Shown here in pieces: positions 17,106-26,166 of a DNA stretch of 64,000 bases. The stretch spans positions 4,402,001 to 4,466,000 of the forward strand of contig FNSS01000001.1 of the NCBI GenBank assembly GCA_900104855.1, in the 5' to 3' direction. Within the stretch, counting starts at the first letter, position 1. Every line of letters starts with the position of its first letter. The notes under the pieces were generated by a model. The model saw nothing but the letters and a program-made list of their open reading frames with translations, had not been told where the DNA came from and made no database searches. Position numbers and translations under genes: made by a program. The stretch is from Rhizobiales bacterium GAS188 (GTDB taxonomy: Bacteria > Pseudomonadota > Alphaproteobacteria > Rhizobiales > Beijerinckiaceae).

Positions 17106-20100
17106 TTAAGTCCGCTCGCGGGTGACGCCCGCTCTGATGCCGCCGGCCTTCGCCTGCACGACGCCAATGGGGCTGGGCTTGATGATCTTGGTGATGAGGG
17201 CGGGTAGTGGATCTTCGCCCGACCCGAGCACACGCCCGGCAAAGGCGATCGCTCGGGCGCATTCGAAGCGCGCGGCCGAATGGGCGACCGTGAGGTCGAA
17301 GGCGGCGGGACCGGCATAGCGCGCCGAGATCGCGATCTCGTCGCCCCAGGCGCCGTTGTCTCGCGCAAAGATGCCGAAGGCGCCGGGGACCTCGCGTTGC
17401 GTCAGATAGATCGCGGCTGGGCGATCGGCGCGGCCACCGGAGAGGAACCGGCTGCGCGGCTGGCCGAACGGGACCTGTTGTCCCTCCCAGCCGAGCGGGA
17501 TGATGGGCACCGCCTTGGCCGAGACGAGCGGAGACGCGGCAAGGACCTTCCCAATATAATGGTCGTCCGTTGGTGGATCGAGCACCACGCCGGCATAGGT
17601 TTCGCTCCCGGCGTGCTGCGAGGCGAAGCGAGCCGCATTGAAGCGCGCCCCGAATTTTTCCGGCAGGTCGACCGGCAGATTGACCGTGAAGGCGCCGGCG
17701 CGATGGCTCCGCCAGGTTGCGCTCAGCGTTACGGGCGGACCGTGCGGCAGGGGACCGAACCGCGTGAGCTCGCCCGCCGCCGCGAGCAGCGAGGTCTCAT
17801 CGGCTTTCGCATTGAACCGGCTGACACCGAAGATGCCCGGCACGTTGCACGGTCCGCCCACAAAATGCGCGTCATTGAAGGATGCGGCGTCGAAGCGAGC
17901 CCCGTCGCATTGGACGAGCATCCAATCGGAAGCGCCGCGCGGCAGCTGCAGCGCCTCGGCCGGCGCGACGTCGCGCGCCAGCACGGGCGGGCCGCTCTGG
18001 GCCGCAAGCCGCGCCGTGAGGCTGCGGGCGCCGGTGCGGCTGTCGAGGGCAACCGCGGCGAAAGCCACTTCGCCGATCTTGGCGTCGAAAAGCGCTGCCA
18101 GCACGTCGACGACGAGCAGCGGTGGCGCGCCGGGATACCAATTGCCCGCCGCCACGACCATGAGACCGTCGAAGGGTGCGAACGAGGTGCCGGCGCCCGC
18201 GCGAACATGCGCGATGATGGCGCCGCCGGCGGCGAGGAGCTCCCCTGAGCTGCCTTGCGCATGAAGCCTTCCGAGCAGCTCGAGACGCCCCACCGGCGCA
18301 GTCGGAGATGGGCTCGCCTCCGCGGGGGCCGCGGAAGTGATGCGGACCGTCGGCGGCTTCTGCCCCGTCGGCGCGACGGATTCGAGGATGACGAGATTGG
18401 GCGCCAGCGGATCGACCAGGGCGATAGCGGGCCGGGTGCCGGGCTTGCCGGTCCCGAGTGCCCTGGCTCCGGCGAAGGGGACGAGGGCCGTCAAGGCGGA
18501 TGGCGTCGCGATGACCCTTTGCGGAGGCAAGGGGACTCTGGTTCCCGTCGCATCGACGATCGCGGCGTCGACTGTCCCGGAAGCCCCGGTGGCGACGGTG
18601 AGCTTCTCGTTGGCCCCAGCCGTGGCATCGATGTGGATGCGCGAGCCGGTCGTCAAGCCGATCACGTCGATGCCGTCGATGCCGCCCGCACCGGAGAGAG
18701 TGAATGCGACAGTGGCTGCGGCTGCTCCGCCGTTGTCGAGCCTGAAGCGCTTTCCGGTGCCGAGCTGTTGCGGCCCAAAGGTCACTTCGGTGGACGGATA
18801 TTCGATCACCTCGATGGCACGCAGCGGCTGCACCTCGATGCGGCTGTCCACCCCGGAGCTTGGCGACTGCAGGATCAGGTGACCATCCGCGTCGAGTGCC
18901 GCGACCCCCGGCAGGGTCGCGTCGATCACGGACACGATCTCGTCGCCGAATGTCCGGTCCGGCGCCGATCCCGAAATGTCGATATCGACCGGTCGGCCGC
19001 CGTCGATCGCAAGGCGCAGGATCGAACGCCGCGAGAGATCGACGGGAAGGCGCAAATCGGGGGTGCCCGTCAGTGTCCCGGGGGTCGCATCGCTCCCCGG
19101 TTGCGTGGCGGCATTTCCAAGCAGCGCTGCACGCGCATCCCAGTCCCCGGCGGATTGCAGCACGATGCGCGATGCGGACCCCGTCGAGCGCGCCGTCACG
19201 GCAAGGCGCGCACCCTGGAGCGCGGCTGTCGCGCCCCCGGCGCCTGCGAATGCGGCGTTGATCCGGGAGACGATTTCCGCGGGCGTCGTGTGGTTCGGGG
19301 TCGTGCCGCGGCAGTCGACGCGGACCGGTGCGCTGCCGTCGAACGCAAGCCGCAGGAACGGCGTGGCGCTGAGATCGAGCGTCGCCGGAAGATCACGCCC
19401 CCCGACGAGCATCGCCGATACGGCGTCGGTGCCCCGATAGGTGCGGCCCGAGGCGATGCCGAAGATCGAACGGGTGGCATCGCCTCGCGACGGCGCCAGG
19501 AAGGCGAGCCCGCCGCCGCTGCCGGGGAGGGCGGAGCTGAGCCGCACATAGGTGCCGTCGGTGCTGGCGAACGAGCCGCCGAGCCCGGCGTTGAGACGGC
19601 CGACGATTTCGGCTGCGACAGTGTGAGCGGGGTCCTCGCCGGCGCATTCGATCTCGACGGCGGTGCCGCCGTCGATGGCGAGCTTGACGCGGTCGGCGGC
19701 GCTCAAATCGACGCCCTTGGCAAGGTCGGCGAGCCCCGCGAAGACCAGACGCTGTGGATCGATCCCGGTGACGCTCTGCTGGTCGATACCGAAGATCGCC
19801 TGCGACGCGTCGCCTGCGTTCGGCAGCAGCGTGACCGCGCTCGCCAGCCCGGATGTCGGGGACGTCAATACGAGGCGGGCCTCGCTGATCGATGCGAGTG
19901 CGTCGACGCCGAATGCCTTGCCGATCGCCGTCTTCACTTCGTCGAGCAGCGCCGCGTAAGGACGAGGGCTCTGGCTCGCGCAATCCACGTCGCGGGGCTG
20001 CCCGCCGTCGAGGGCAATGCGGAGGAAGCGTGCGGTGCGCAAATCAAGGCCATCATGCAGGTCGACGGCGCCACGCACTGAGGCGGCGGTTGCGCCCGCG

Positions 20101-21944
20101 CCGACCGCCTTCGCCGCGAAGGTACCGAGCGCGGCATGGCTCGCCTCATCGGAGCAGAACGCTCGCGAGACGAATGGGCGCATGCGCGACGTCTCGATGG
20201 GGACGATGGCAATCGACCCCTGGTCGCCTGGCGCGGTCGAGGTGAGCGTCAGGTGCGTGCCGTCGCTCGAGGCCACGCCTGCACCGAGCGCGGCGTTGAT
20301 GGCGTTCGCGACATCGCCTGGCTTGACGCCCGCGCGCCCCAGCCCAGCAGTGGCGAAGTCGACGATGACCGGCGCGGCGTCGTCTACGGCGACTGACAGG
20401 CGCTGCTGGGCACGCAGATCGGCCCCAGTTGCGGCGAATGCCGGACTGCTGACGGTTGCGGCACTGGCGTCCGCTCCTGTCGCGCGACGCGGCGCGAAGC
20501 CGAAGATGAGGTCGAGGGCGTCGTTCGTGGGTGCCGCGAGGAACCTCACGCGGCCGGCGGGTCCGATCACGCGAGACGTCAGGGTCAGGGCTTGCCCGTT
20601 CTGCGTCGCAACGGTGAGGCCGATCGCGGCGTTGATCGCGGTCGCTATCTCGCCGGCCAACGTCTTTGGCGGCGTCGCACCGGCGCAATTGATGACCATC
20701 GGCGCCATGGCGTCGATCGCCAGCATCAGATTGGCACGTTGGCTCAGGTCGACGCCCGCGCTCAGATCGACGACGCTGCCGGCTCGCGCCGGAGCTGCAT
20801 CGCTGCCGCGCGCATAGGTAGCGGTGTTGCCGAACAGCAATGGCGTCGCATCGCCCGTCGTCGGCAGGCGCAGCGCGATCGTGCCGGCGAGCCCCAGGGT
20901 GGGCGACGCGACGACGAGCCGATTTGCCTGCAACGACGCCACGCCCGTGCCCGCCTCCGCCGTGATCGCATCGACGACCTGCTGCGGTGTGGTGGCCGCG
21001 GCATTGGCGGCCGCGCAATTGATCTCATATGATCTTGCTCCGTCGATCGTGAGCCGCAGATATCGTTGCGTCGTCAGATCGAGGCTTGCCGGCAGATCGA
21101 CTGCGCCGACGATGCGGGCATTGCTGGCTGCGGTGCCGGCATATTCGTACGGCGCGACGCCGAGAATGGCTGCGCTTGCGTCGGCGGCGATATCGCCGAG
21201 CTCGAGGGCGCTGGTCGAGCCGGTGGTCGCCGATCGGATCGCGAGCCGGCCGGCGCGCGCCTCGGCAACGATGCCGGGGGCAGTGGCAAGCGCCGTGACG
21301 ATGGCGCCGATATCGGCGGCGGCGAGATTGCCGAGATGCGCGGCGAGGTCGAAGCTTGTCGCCGCGCCGCCATCGACGGAGAGCCGCAACAGCGAGCGCC
21401 CGCGCAGATCGATCGGCTGCGAGAGATCGACCGTTCCGGCGAATTCGGCGGCGCGCGCCGGCATGCCGCGCACCGACAGCGAAGCTGCTCCGAAGAGCAA
21501 CGCCGCCGCATCGTCGCCCGCCGCCTCGACGGTCGTCAGCAAGGAGCCTGGACGGCTCCACCATGTGTCGAGCTGCGTGTAGTCGTCGGCGATGAGGAGC
21601 TCGAGCGCCTCGGCGACGATGCGGGAGATCCCGCGCACCGTGACCGTGCCGTCGAGAAACGTCCGTATGTAGCGCTTGAGATGGGCGCGGAACCCCTCGA
21701 TCGTCTCGTCATCGCGTGGCGCCAGCCCATAAAGCGAGGCGATGGAGGGCAGATCGGTCAGTGTGGTGACATTGGTGTCGGCGTAGTCGACCCAGTGGGC
21801 GAACATCACCGCGGCGAGCGTGTTCTCCGCCCCCAACAGCTCGCCGCCAAAGGCGTCGGCGAGCCCCGAGATCGCAGTCGGGCGTGGCAGCGGCGCGAAG
21901 GTCGGCGGCAGATTGCCCAGGATCCGGTCGGCGTCGGTCGGCAT
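17106..21944 (-). CDS. Giant baseplate protein: gpI/Pvc12-like N-terminus plus eight repeats
   Basis: 1612 aa. Residues 1-130 (RILGNLPPTFAP, FAHWVDYADTNVTTLTDL, SLYGLAPRDDETIEGFR) match the style of gpI/Pvc12-type wedge proteins that sit beside baseplate J. From about 171 to 1040 there are eight repeats of about 105-115 residues, each with LRLAIDGG-like, EIVxxINAA-like, LxLTSPTxG-like and LFG-like strands, recalling the flagellin hook-IN motif. The last 550 residues contain FxAxxFxxAxF-like segments and end in a basic tail. The ATG at 21944 has GGGAGG upstream and follows the baseplate J stop by 2 bases. Typical gpI homologues are several times shorter, so the repeats are an expansion, perhaps a peripheral baseplate or adhesive arm. 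Confidence 0.75.
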   Translation of the reverse strand: MPTDADRILGNLPPTFAPLPRPTAISGLADAFGGELLGAENTLAAVMFAHWVDYADTNVTTLTDLPSIASLYGLAPRDDETIEGFRAHLKRYIRTFLDGTVTVRGISRIVAEALELLIADDYTQLDTWWSRPGSLLTTVEAAGDDAAALLFGAASLSVRGMPARAAEFAGTVDLSQPIDLRGRSLLRLSVDGGAATSFDLAAHLGNLAAADIGAIVTALATAPGIVAEARAGRLAIRSATTGSTSALELGDIAADASAAILGVAPYEYAGTAASNARIVGAVDLPASLDLTTQRYLRLTIDGARSYEINCAAANAAATTPQQVVDAITAEAGTGVASLQANRLVVASPTLGLAGTIALRLPTTGDATPLLFGNTATYARGSDAAPARAGSVVDLSAGVDLSQRANLMLAIDAMAPMVINCAGATPPKTLAGEIATAINAAIGLTVATQNGQALTLTSRVIGPAGRVRFLAAPTNDALDLIFGFAPRRATGADASAATVSSPAFAATGADLRAQQRLSVAVDDAAPVIVDFATAGLGRAGVKPGDVANAINAALGAGVASSDGTHLTLTSTAPGDQGSIAIVPIETSRMRPFVSRAFCSDEASHAALGTFAAKAVGAGATAASVRGAVDLHDGLDLRTARFLRIALDGGQPRDVDCASQSPRPYAALLDEVKTAIGKAFGVDALASISEARLVLTSPTSGLASAVTLLPNAGDASQAIFGIDQQSVTGIDPQRLVFAGLADLAKGVDLSAADRVKLAIDGGTAVEIECAGEDPAHTVAAEIVGRLNAGLGGSFASTDGTYVRLSSALPGSGGGLAFLAPSRGDATRSIFGIASGRTYRGTDAVSAMLVGGRDLPATLDLSATPFLRLAFDGSAPVRVDCRGTTPNHTTPAEIVSRINAAFAGAGGATAALQGARLAVTARSTGSASRIVLQSAGDWDARAALLGNAATQPGSDATPGTLTGTPDLRLPVDLSRRSILRLAIDGGRPVDIDISGSAPDRTFGDEIVSVIDATLPGVAALDADGHLILQSPSSGVDSRIEVQPLRAIEVIEYPSTEVTFGPQQLGTGKRFRLDNGGAAAATVAFTLSGAGGIDGIDVIGLTTGSRIHIDATAGANEKLTVATGASGTVDAAIVDATGTRVPLPPQRVIATPSALTALVPFAGARALGTGKPGTRPAIALVDPLAPNLVILESVAPTGQKPPTVRITSAAPAEASPSPTAPVGRLELLGRLHAQGSSGELLAAGGAIIAHVRAGAGTSFAPFDGLMVVAAGNWYPGAPPLLVVDVLAALFDAKIGEVAFAAVALDSRTGARSLTARLAAQSGPPVLARDVAPAEALQLPRGASDWMLVQCDGARFDAASFNDAHFVGGPCNVPGIFGVSRFNAKADETSLLAAAGELTRFGPLPHGPPVTLSATWRSHRAGAFTVNLPVDLPEKFGARFNAARFASQHAGSETYAGVVLDPPTDDHYIGKVLAASPLVSAKAVPIIPLGWEGQQVPFGQPRSRFLSGGRADRPAAIYLTQREVPGAFGIFARDNGAWGDEIAISARYAGPAAFDLTVAHSAARFECARAIAFAGRVLGSGEDPLPALITKIIKPSPIGVVQAKAGGIRAGVTRERT
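18824..21434 (-). repeat. Eight-fold protein repeat region in the gpI-like giant
   Basis: About 870 residues made of eight diverged units (boundaries approximate). Shared landmarks are a DLSxxxDL lead, LRLAIDGG, a T..EIVxxINAAxG helix, LxLTSPTxG, and an LFG turn before the next unit. Divergence is high at DNA level, so the expansion is old. Confidence 0.7.
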
Positions 21945-21946
21945 CC

Positions 21947-23551
21947 TCAGCCTCCCGCCATCTGTACGTCGGAGGGCTGCATGTCGAGTGCGATCGACCA
22001 TTTGTTGTTGCCGTCGGAAGGCGGCACGACCTGGAAGGCGCCGGCCTCGATCTCGGCATCGGTCGCCGGGCCGGATTTGCCGACGACGAGGCTGCGATGG
22101 GCGGTCCTGCTCTCGCCGAAGAGCGGCGCGACGTCGCTTGTCAGGGCAGTCTTGATCGCGGTGGCGAGCGCTGTGGCATCGCTCGGCGGCACGGCTTGAA
22201 CCGCTGCCACCAGCGCCTCGACGAGCGGCTGCACTCCGGGATCGTTGATGTCGGCCTTTGCGGTGATGACGTCGAGGAAGCGCGGCTTGGCCGATTTGAT
22301 TTCGGGGATCTTGTTGATCGCCTCGAGCATCTTCTGAGCATCGGCCGGATCGCCCGCCTGCAGCGTGTCGACATAGGCCTGCAATGCGCCGATCAGCTGG
22401 CCGACCAGCTTCAGCTTGCCCGCCGGCGTCAGCGGCGCCGTCAAGGTCAGGCTCATGCGCGGCGTCACGAAGACGTAGCGCGCCACGACCGTCGCGAGAA
22501 CGCCCGCGGCCCGTGTCTCCTGGATGCGGGCATTGACGCTCTGATAGCGTGCGGGTTCAGTGGACACGAGCAAGAGGACGGTGCCGGGCGCCGAGGTCTT
22601 GCCGGGCGCGCCGTTGGGATCGCGTACCTCCTGGAGCGTCGAGCGCTCGTCGAAGACCGCGCGGGCAAGAGCGGCGAGTGTCGCCATGCCGAGCCCTTGC
22701 AGCGTCGCCTTGGCACGCGCCCGCAGCTCGACGTCGCTCTCGGCTACGGTGCCGACGACTGTCGCGTCGAAATTCGTCACGCTCGCGATCCCTTCGATCG
22801 GCACTTCGAGCGCGACGATGGAGCCTGGCGCCACGACACCCGCCGGCCCCTTTGCGGTCGCCGTCGCGCGGATCGGCACATCGAGACGCTGCTGCCCCTG
22901 CTGCAAGGTTCGCAACTCGGTCGTTTCGAAAACGATCCGCTTGGCGGTCGCGACCTGCGTGCCGTCGCGAATCGTCACATTGCCGCTGCTTTTCGGATCG
23001 CGCAGGAAGGTCGCGAGCCCGGTCGCGTATTCCGCGCCCAGGCGCACGACGCCGAGGATCGAGACGACGTAGTCGAGCGACTGTCCCTGCGCGGTGTCGA
23101 CGAATGCCGAAAGATAGGCGTTGTAGATCTCTCGATAGACCGTCGCGATCTCCCGACCGATCGCCTCGGTCAGCGTGCGCGTGACCCCGCCGACATTGAC
23201 GTCGGTCAGCAGAGACTGCGTGTTGGAGCGAAAATAGTCGACATAGAACGTCGTCTCATCGAGCGGGTTTGTGCTCTTCGGTTGCCAGACGACGCTCGAA
23301 TCGCTCGCCGAAAAGACATAGTCGATATTGGCTTGAAAGACGTGCACCTCGGGCAGCGGCAGCCCGTCTGGGCCGACGATGGTGCCCTTGATGCTGCGAA
23401 CCGCGGTTGCGGGCTGCGAGAGCGCATAGCGAAGCTGCTTGATGTCGAACGGGATCGGTTCGTTGACGACGCCGCCGACGATGGCCGTCAGCAGGTCGTC
23501 GACGAGATCGGCATAGTTGCGCCGGACGAGCGAGAGTGTGTCGACGTTCAT
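21947..23551 (-). CDS. Baseplate J-like protein (Pvc11/gpJ family)
   Basis: 534-aa wedge protein of the phage P2 gpJ/Mu gp47/Pvc11 family, which builds the baseplate ring with gp25- and gpI-like partners. Recognisable parts are the N-terminal helix, a small beta insert resembling a carboxypeptidase-regulatory fold (IKGTIVGPDGLPLPEVHVFQ, about 53-72), the conserved core GQSLDYVVSILGVVRL...GNVTI with the VPIRATATAKGPAGVVAPG strands, and the ESDVELRARAK helix. The ATG overlaps the stop of the gp25-like gene (ATGA) and the stop lies 2 bases before the next start, so the three genes are translationally coupled. Confidence 0.9.
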   Translation of the reverse strand: MNVDTLSLVRRNYADLVDDLLTAIVGGVVNEPIPFDIKQLRYALSQPATAVRSIKGTIVGPDGLPLPEVHVFQANIDYVFSASDSSVVWQPKSTNPLDETTFYVDYFRSNTQSLLTDVNVGGVTRTLTEAIGREIATVYREIYNAYLSAFVDTAQGQSLDYVVSILGVVRLGAEYATGLATFLRDPKSSGNVTIRDGTQVATAKRIVFETTELRTLQQGQQRLDVPIRATATAKGPAGVVAPGSIVALEVPIEGIASVTNFDATVVGTVAESDVELRARAKATLQGLGMATLAALARAVFDERSTLQEVRDPNGAPGKTSAPGTVLLLVSTEPARYQSVNARIQETRAAGVLATVVARYVFVTPRMSLTLTAPLTPAGKLKLVGQLIGALQAYVDTLQAGDPADAQKMLEAINKIPEIKSAKPRFLDVITAKADINDPGVQPLVEALVAAVQAVPPSDATALATAIKTALTSDVAPLFGESRTAHRSLVVGKSGPATDAEIEAGAFQVVPPSDGNNKWSIALDMQPSDVQMAGG

Positions 23552-24006
23552 TGTCGCCCTCCCAGGAAGAACGGAAAGACGAGATTGACCGGGGTGTCGC
23601 TTTGGATCGCGAGCAGCGAGACGCTGATGTCGACGCGATCGCGAGCGCCGGCGGCGACATCGACCGAGATGACGCGCTGGACCCGCGGCTCGGCGGCGAG
23701 GGCTTCGAGGACGAAGAGCTTGGCGCGGTTGCGGTTGGTCGCGTTGTTGAGCTCGCCGATCAGAGTGTAGAGGCGCGAGCCGTAATCCGCGTGCCCGAGT
23801 TGTGCGAGATCGCCTTGCCGCGTCAGGAAGCGCAGGAGCAGCGCTTGCTGCAGGTTCTGCACGTCCTGCAGCGTTTGCAGGTCGACCAGACCTGTCTGCG
23901 GCCGGGTGTAGATGAAAAGATCGCTACCGCCATTGCGATCGTTTTGGCGCTCGAGGTCGCCAAGCAGGCGCAGATCGGTGCCGTAGCGGGCTTGCGGGTC
24001 GGTCAT
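23548..24006 (-). CDS. gp25-like baseplate wedge protein (gpW/Pvc9 type)
   Basis: 152-aa member of the T4 gp25/P2 gpW family that nucleates sheath assembly on the baseplate. Visible features are YGTDLRLL near the start, the helical QNLQQALLLRFLTRQGDLAQ segment, GSRLYTLIGE, a helix NRAKLFVLEALAAEPRVQRVISV, and terminal strands. The ATG at 24006 overlaps the stop of the PAAR-like gene (ATGA). The reading frame is open upstream to 24309 but that part is antisense-like Arg/His-rich sequence overlapping the tip gene. Confidence 0.88.
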   Translation of the reverse strand: MTDPQARYGTDLRLLGDLERQNDRNGGSDLFIYTRPQTGLVDLQTLQDVQNLQQALLLRFLTRQGDLAQLGHADYGSRLYTLIGELNNATNRNRAKLFVLEALAAEPRVQRVISVDVAAGARDRVDISVSLLAIQSDTPVNLVFPFFLGGRQ

Positions 24007-24344
24007 GGTGGGCTCATGTCGGTCATGAAGGTCGCGGCAGGTGGTCCCAGGATGGACAAGATCCCCGGTGGGCTCGGGATCTGGTCGAGAACGCGCACCA
24101 GCCCTATGCCGCCGATGGAGACCCCCGAACTCGCCAACGGCCCGATGATCAGCGGGTAGGGCACGCCCGTCAGCGAGTTCACCATCATGCAGATCGAACC
24201 AGGGACCGCGAGCGGCATTCCCCCGGCCGTGGCCAGCGTCTCCAGGACCGCAATAATGGCGCCGGTGTCCGGTGCGCCCGTCGCTCCGGGCGTCACCACC
24301 ACCATGCAACCGATCGAGACGGGGAGCCCGGGCATGGCGTTCAC
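24003..24344 (-). CDS. PAAR-like spike tip protein
   Basis: 113-aa glycine/proline-rich protein with the strand pattern of PAAR-like tip proteins that sharpen the central spike (Pvc10 equivalent). It has repeated short hydrophobic strands, GSICMMVNSLTGVPYPLIIGP, and a C-terminal PPAATFMTDMSPP that ends directly before the gp25-like start. The start is probably GTG at 24344, overlapping the spike stop (GTGA); an ATG at 24335 is the alternative. Placement between spike and wedge genes matches eCIS and phage order. Canonical Cys/His zinc ligands are not all obvious, so it is called PAAR-like rather than PAAR. Confidence 0.72.
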   Translation of the reverse strand: MNAMPGLPVSIGCMVVVTPGATGAPDTGAIIAVLETLATAGGMPLAVPGSICMMVNSLTGVPYPLIIGPLASSGVSIGGIGLVRVLDQIPSPPGILSILGPPAATFMTDMSPP

Positions 24345-25150
24345 CCTGGTCCGAAGCTGGTCATGCCGGCGACGGCGATCATCGCGGCTTGAAGGCTGAG
24401 CGAACCCGATGCCGCAAGCGTCGCCTCGGCGCCGGCTTGCGCGGAGAAGCTCATTCCGGCATCGATCTCGACACTCGCCCCGGCCTTGAGCGTCAGATTG
24501 GTCGTCGCCTCGAGCGTCATGGCGCCGCCGGATTGCAGCGTCATGTCGCCGATCGACTCGACCGTCACGTCGCCATCCTGATTCATGGTGATCTTGGTTC
24601 CCCCGGCGACGACCGTGACGGTGCCGCCTCCGCCGTCCGGTTGGTCGAGCGTCATCTCGCTCTTGCCGGCCGTCGCCTTGATCGTGCCGTCGGTGACGCG
24701 GACGGTGATCTTCGGCGCCATCTCGGCGATCATCTCGCGCGGCGGGCTGTTGGTCGCGATATTGCGCACCGCCGTCTTGATCGCGGCGCTGTCGTCGGCA
24801 TGCAGAGGCAGATGCATGATCATTTCGTTGGTGGTGTTGAGCGGCGGGCGGTCATCGTCCGTGTAGAGACGCCCGACCACGATCGCCTGGTTCATCTCGC
24901 CCTTGGCGAAGGTCAGCAAAACGAGGTCGCCGACATTCGGGATCGCGGCCGAGCCGACATGGCCTGTCGCGACGGGAACGCGCTTGAGCAGCAAGCCTGT
25001 ATTCTTCAGCCGGACGTCGCAGCCGTAATTGTCGTTGTCGCCGGCAGCGCTGTGGGAGCTCACAGCCTCCACGACGCCGAGCTCGGCGATGCGGACGGCT
25101 TGCAATTCGCTGCGCACGATCTTGCGGATGGTCTCGACGATCGAGGTCAT
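24341..25150 (-). CDS. Spike protein, gpV/gp5-type
   Basis: 269 aa. The N-terminal OB-fold (DNDNYGCDVRLKNTG, GSAAIPNVGDLVLLTFAKGE, AIVVGRLYTDDDRPP) is the gpV/Pvc8 spike base. It is followed by a repetitive gp5-style beta-helix (ITVRVTDGTIKATAGKSEMT, DVTVESIGDMTLQSGGAMTL, ATTNLTLKAG), which forms the trimeric needle that pierces the target. The ATG overlaps the hub gene stop and its own stop overlaps the tip gene start. With the separate gpD-type hub just upstream, the two proteins together make up what VgrG combines in type VI systems. Confidence 0.9.
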   Translation of the reverse strand: MTSIVETIRKIVRSELQAVRIAELGVVEAVSSHSAAGDNDNYGCDVRLKNTGLLLKRVPVATGHVGSAAIPNVGDLVLLTFAKGEMNQAIVVGRLYTDDDRPPLNTTNEMIMHLPLHADDSAAIKTAVRNIATNSPPREMIAEMAPKITVRVTDGTIKATAGKSEMTLDQPDGGGGTVTVVAGGTKITMNQDGDVTVESIGDMTLQSGGAMTLEATTNLTLKAGASVEIDAGMSFSAQAGAEATLAASGSLSLQAAMIAVAGMTSFGPG

Positions 25151-26166
25151 TGCAGCGCCTCGCTGGGAATTGCGGAAAACCCGACGCTTGTCGTGAATCC
25201 GGCCTCCTTGGTGATGCGATGAACGACACGGCGAACCTGATAGATGTCGTTGAATCCGTTCGACGGCACCTGGCGCACCCGTATGGCGTCGCCGAGCTTC
25301 ACCTCCGGGCGGCCGAGCATGTCGACATGCCCTTGAAGCGCACGGCGCTGGAAGGCGCGGAGCTCAGCCGAGGCCGCGGTGGAAGCCGCCTGCGCCGTGC
25401 GCAGGGCCGGCCGCTCCAGGATGACGGTCGGCGTGCCGGTGCCGGCGGTGCCCGCCGAGCGAGAGAAGTCCTTTGTCAGCCACCCCCAGGCGTCGCTCCC
25501 GGCGCTGCCGGTCGGGCTCTCTCCGAAGGCCTTCACGGTTACGTCCAGCCCCGACCGCCGATCGACGGCGAGTGCCAGGACCTGCTTGGCAAAGTCGACG
25601 TCATGGATGATGTTGCCGTTGGTGAACGCCTGGAAGACGAGCTTGCCGCCGCTGTCGAAATAGGCGTCGACGCCGGACAGCGTCGCAAGATCACGCAGAT
25701 GCGCGAGGGCATTGCGGCGTGAATCAACGACATAGACCGGAAAGGCGATGCCGTCGTCGACAGTCCCAACCGTGAGGCTGGCGCGGCTGGCGAGATCGCG
25801 CACGATCTGCCCCGCCGTCTGGCCCTCATAAGTCTTGTCGACGAAAAGCAGCGCCAGTGCGCGGGCCTCGCTGGTCCCGGTGAGGCGGCGCAAGGTGAGG
25901 CCTGCATCGACGTCGTTGATGAGGCCGACGAAGACCTGCACGAAACCGCCATTGTCGGCATAGCCCATCTCGATGGTCGCTTTGTCATCGAGCTTGGGAT
26001 TGAGGCCGCCCACCTGTCCAAGGGCGAGCGAGATGGTGTCCGGCCAATCGTCCATGTCGAGCGTCACGACGAGATCGGTCGTCGCGCTCGCCTTCGGCTC
26101 CACGGTCGTGTCGACGACCCTGGCTCCCAGGGTCAGGCGGTAGGCAGGAGTGAGGAGCGTGGTCAT
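25147..26166 (-). CDS. Baseplate hub protein, gpD/gp27-type
   Basis: 339-aa member of the phage late control protein D family (Phage_GPD), forming the hub ring on which the spike sits. Landmarks are the N-terminal barrel (YRLTLGARVVD, DDKATIEMGY, VQVFVGLINDVDAG), the helix TAGQIVRDLASRASL, DSRRNALAHLRDLATLSGVDAYFDSGGKLVFQ (shown in parts as RNALAHLRDL and GGKLVFQ in the second barrel), and a C-terminal GHVDMLGRPEVKLGDAI strand. It overlaps by four bases both the upstream caspase-fold gene and the downstream spike gene. Confidence 0.9.
   Translation of the reverse strand: MTTLLTPAYRLTLGARVVDTTVEPKASATTDLVVTLDMDDWPDTISLALGQVGGLNPKLDDKATIEMGYADNGGFVQVFVGLINDVDAGLTLRRLTGTSEARALALLFVDKTYEGQTAGQIVRDLASRASLTVGTVDDGIAFPVYVVDSRRNALAHLRDLATLSGVDAYFDSGGKLVFQAFTNGNIIHDVDFAKQVLALAVDRRSGLDVTVKAFGESPTGSAGSDAWGWLTKDFSRSAGTAGTGTPTVILERPALRTAQAASTAASAELRAFQRRALQGHVDMLGRPEVKLGDAIRVRQVPSNGFNDIYQVRRVVHRITKEAGFTTSVGFSAIPSEALQ

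Noticed and set aside
18255-20081. 608-aa open frame on the plus strand
   Set aside because: Antisense to the repeat region of the gpI-like giant.
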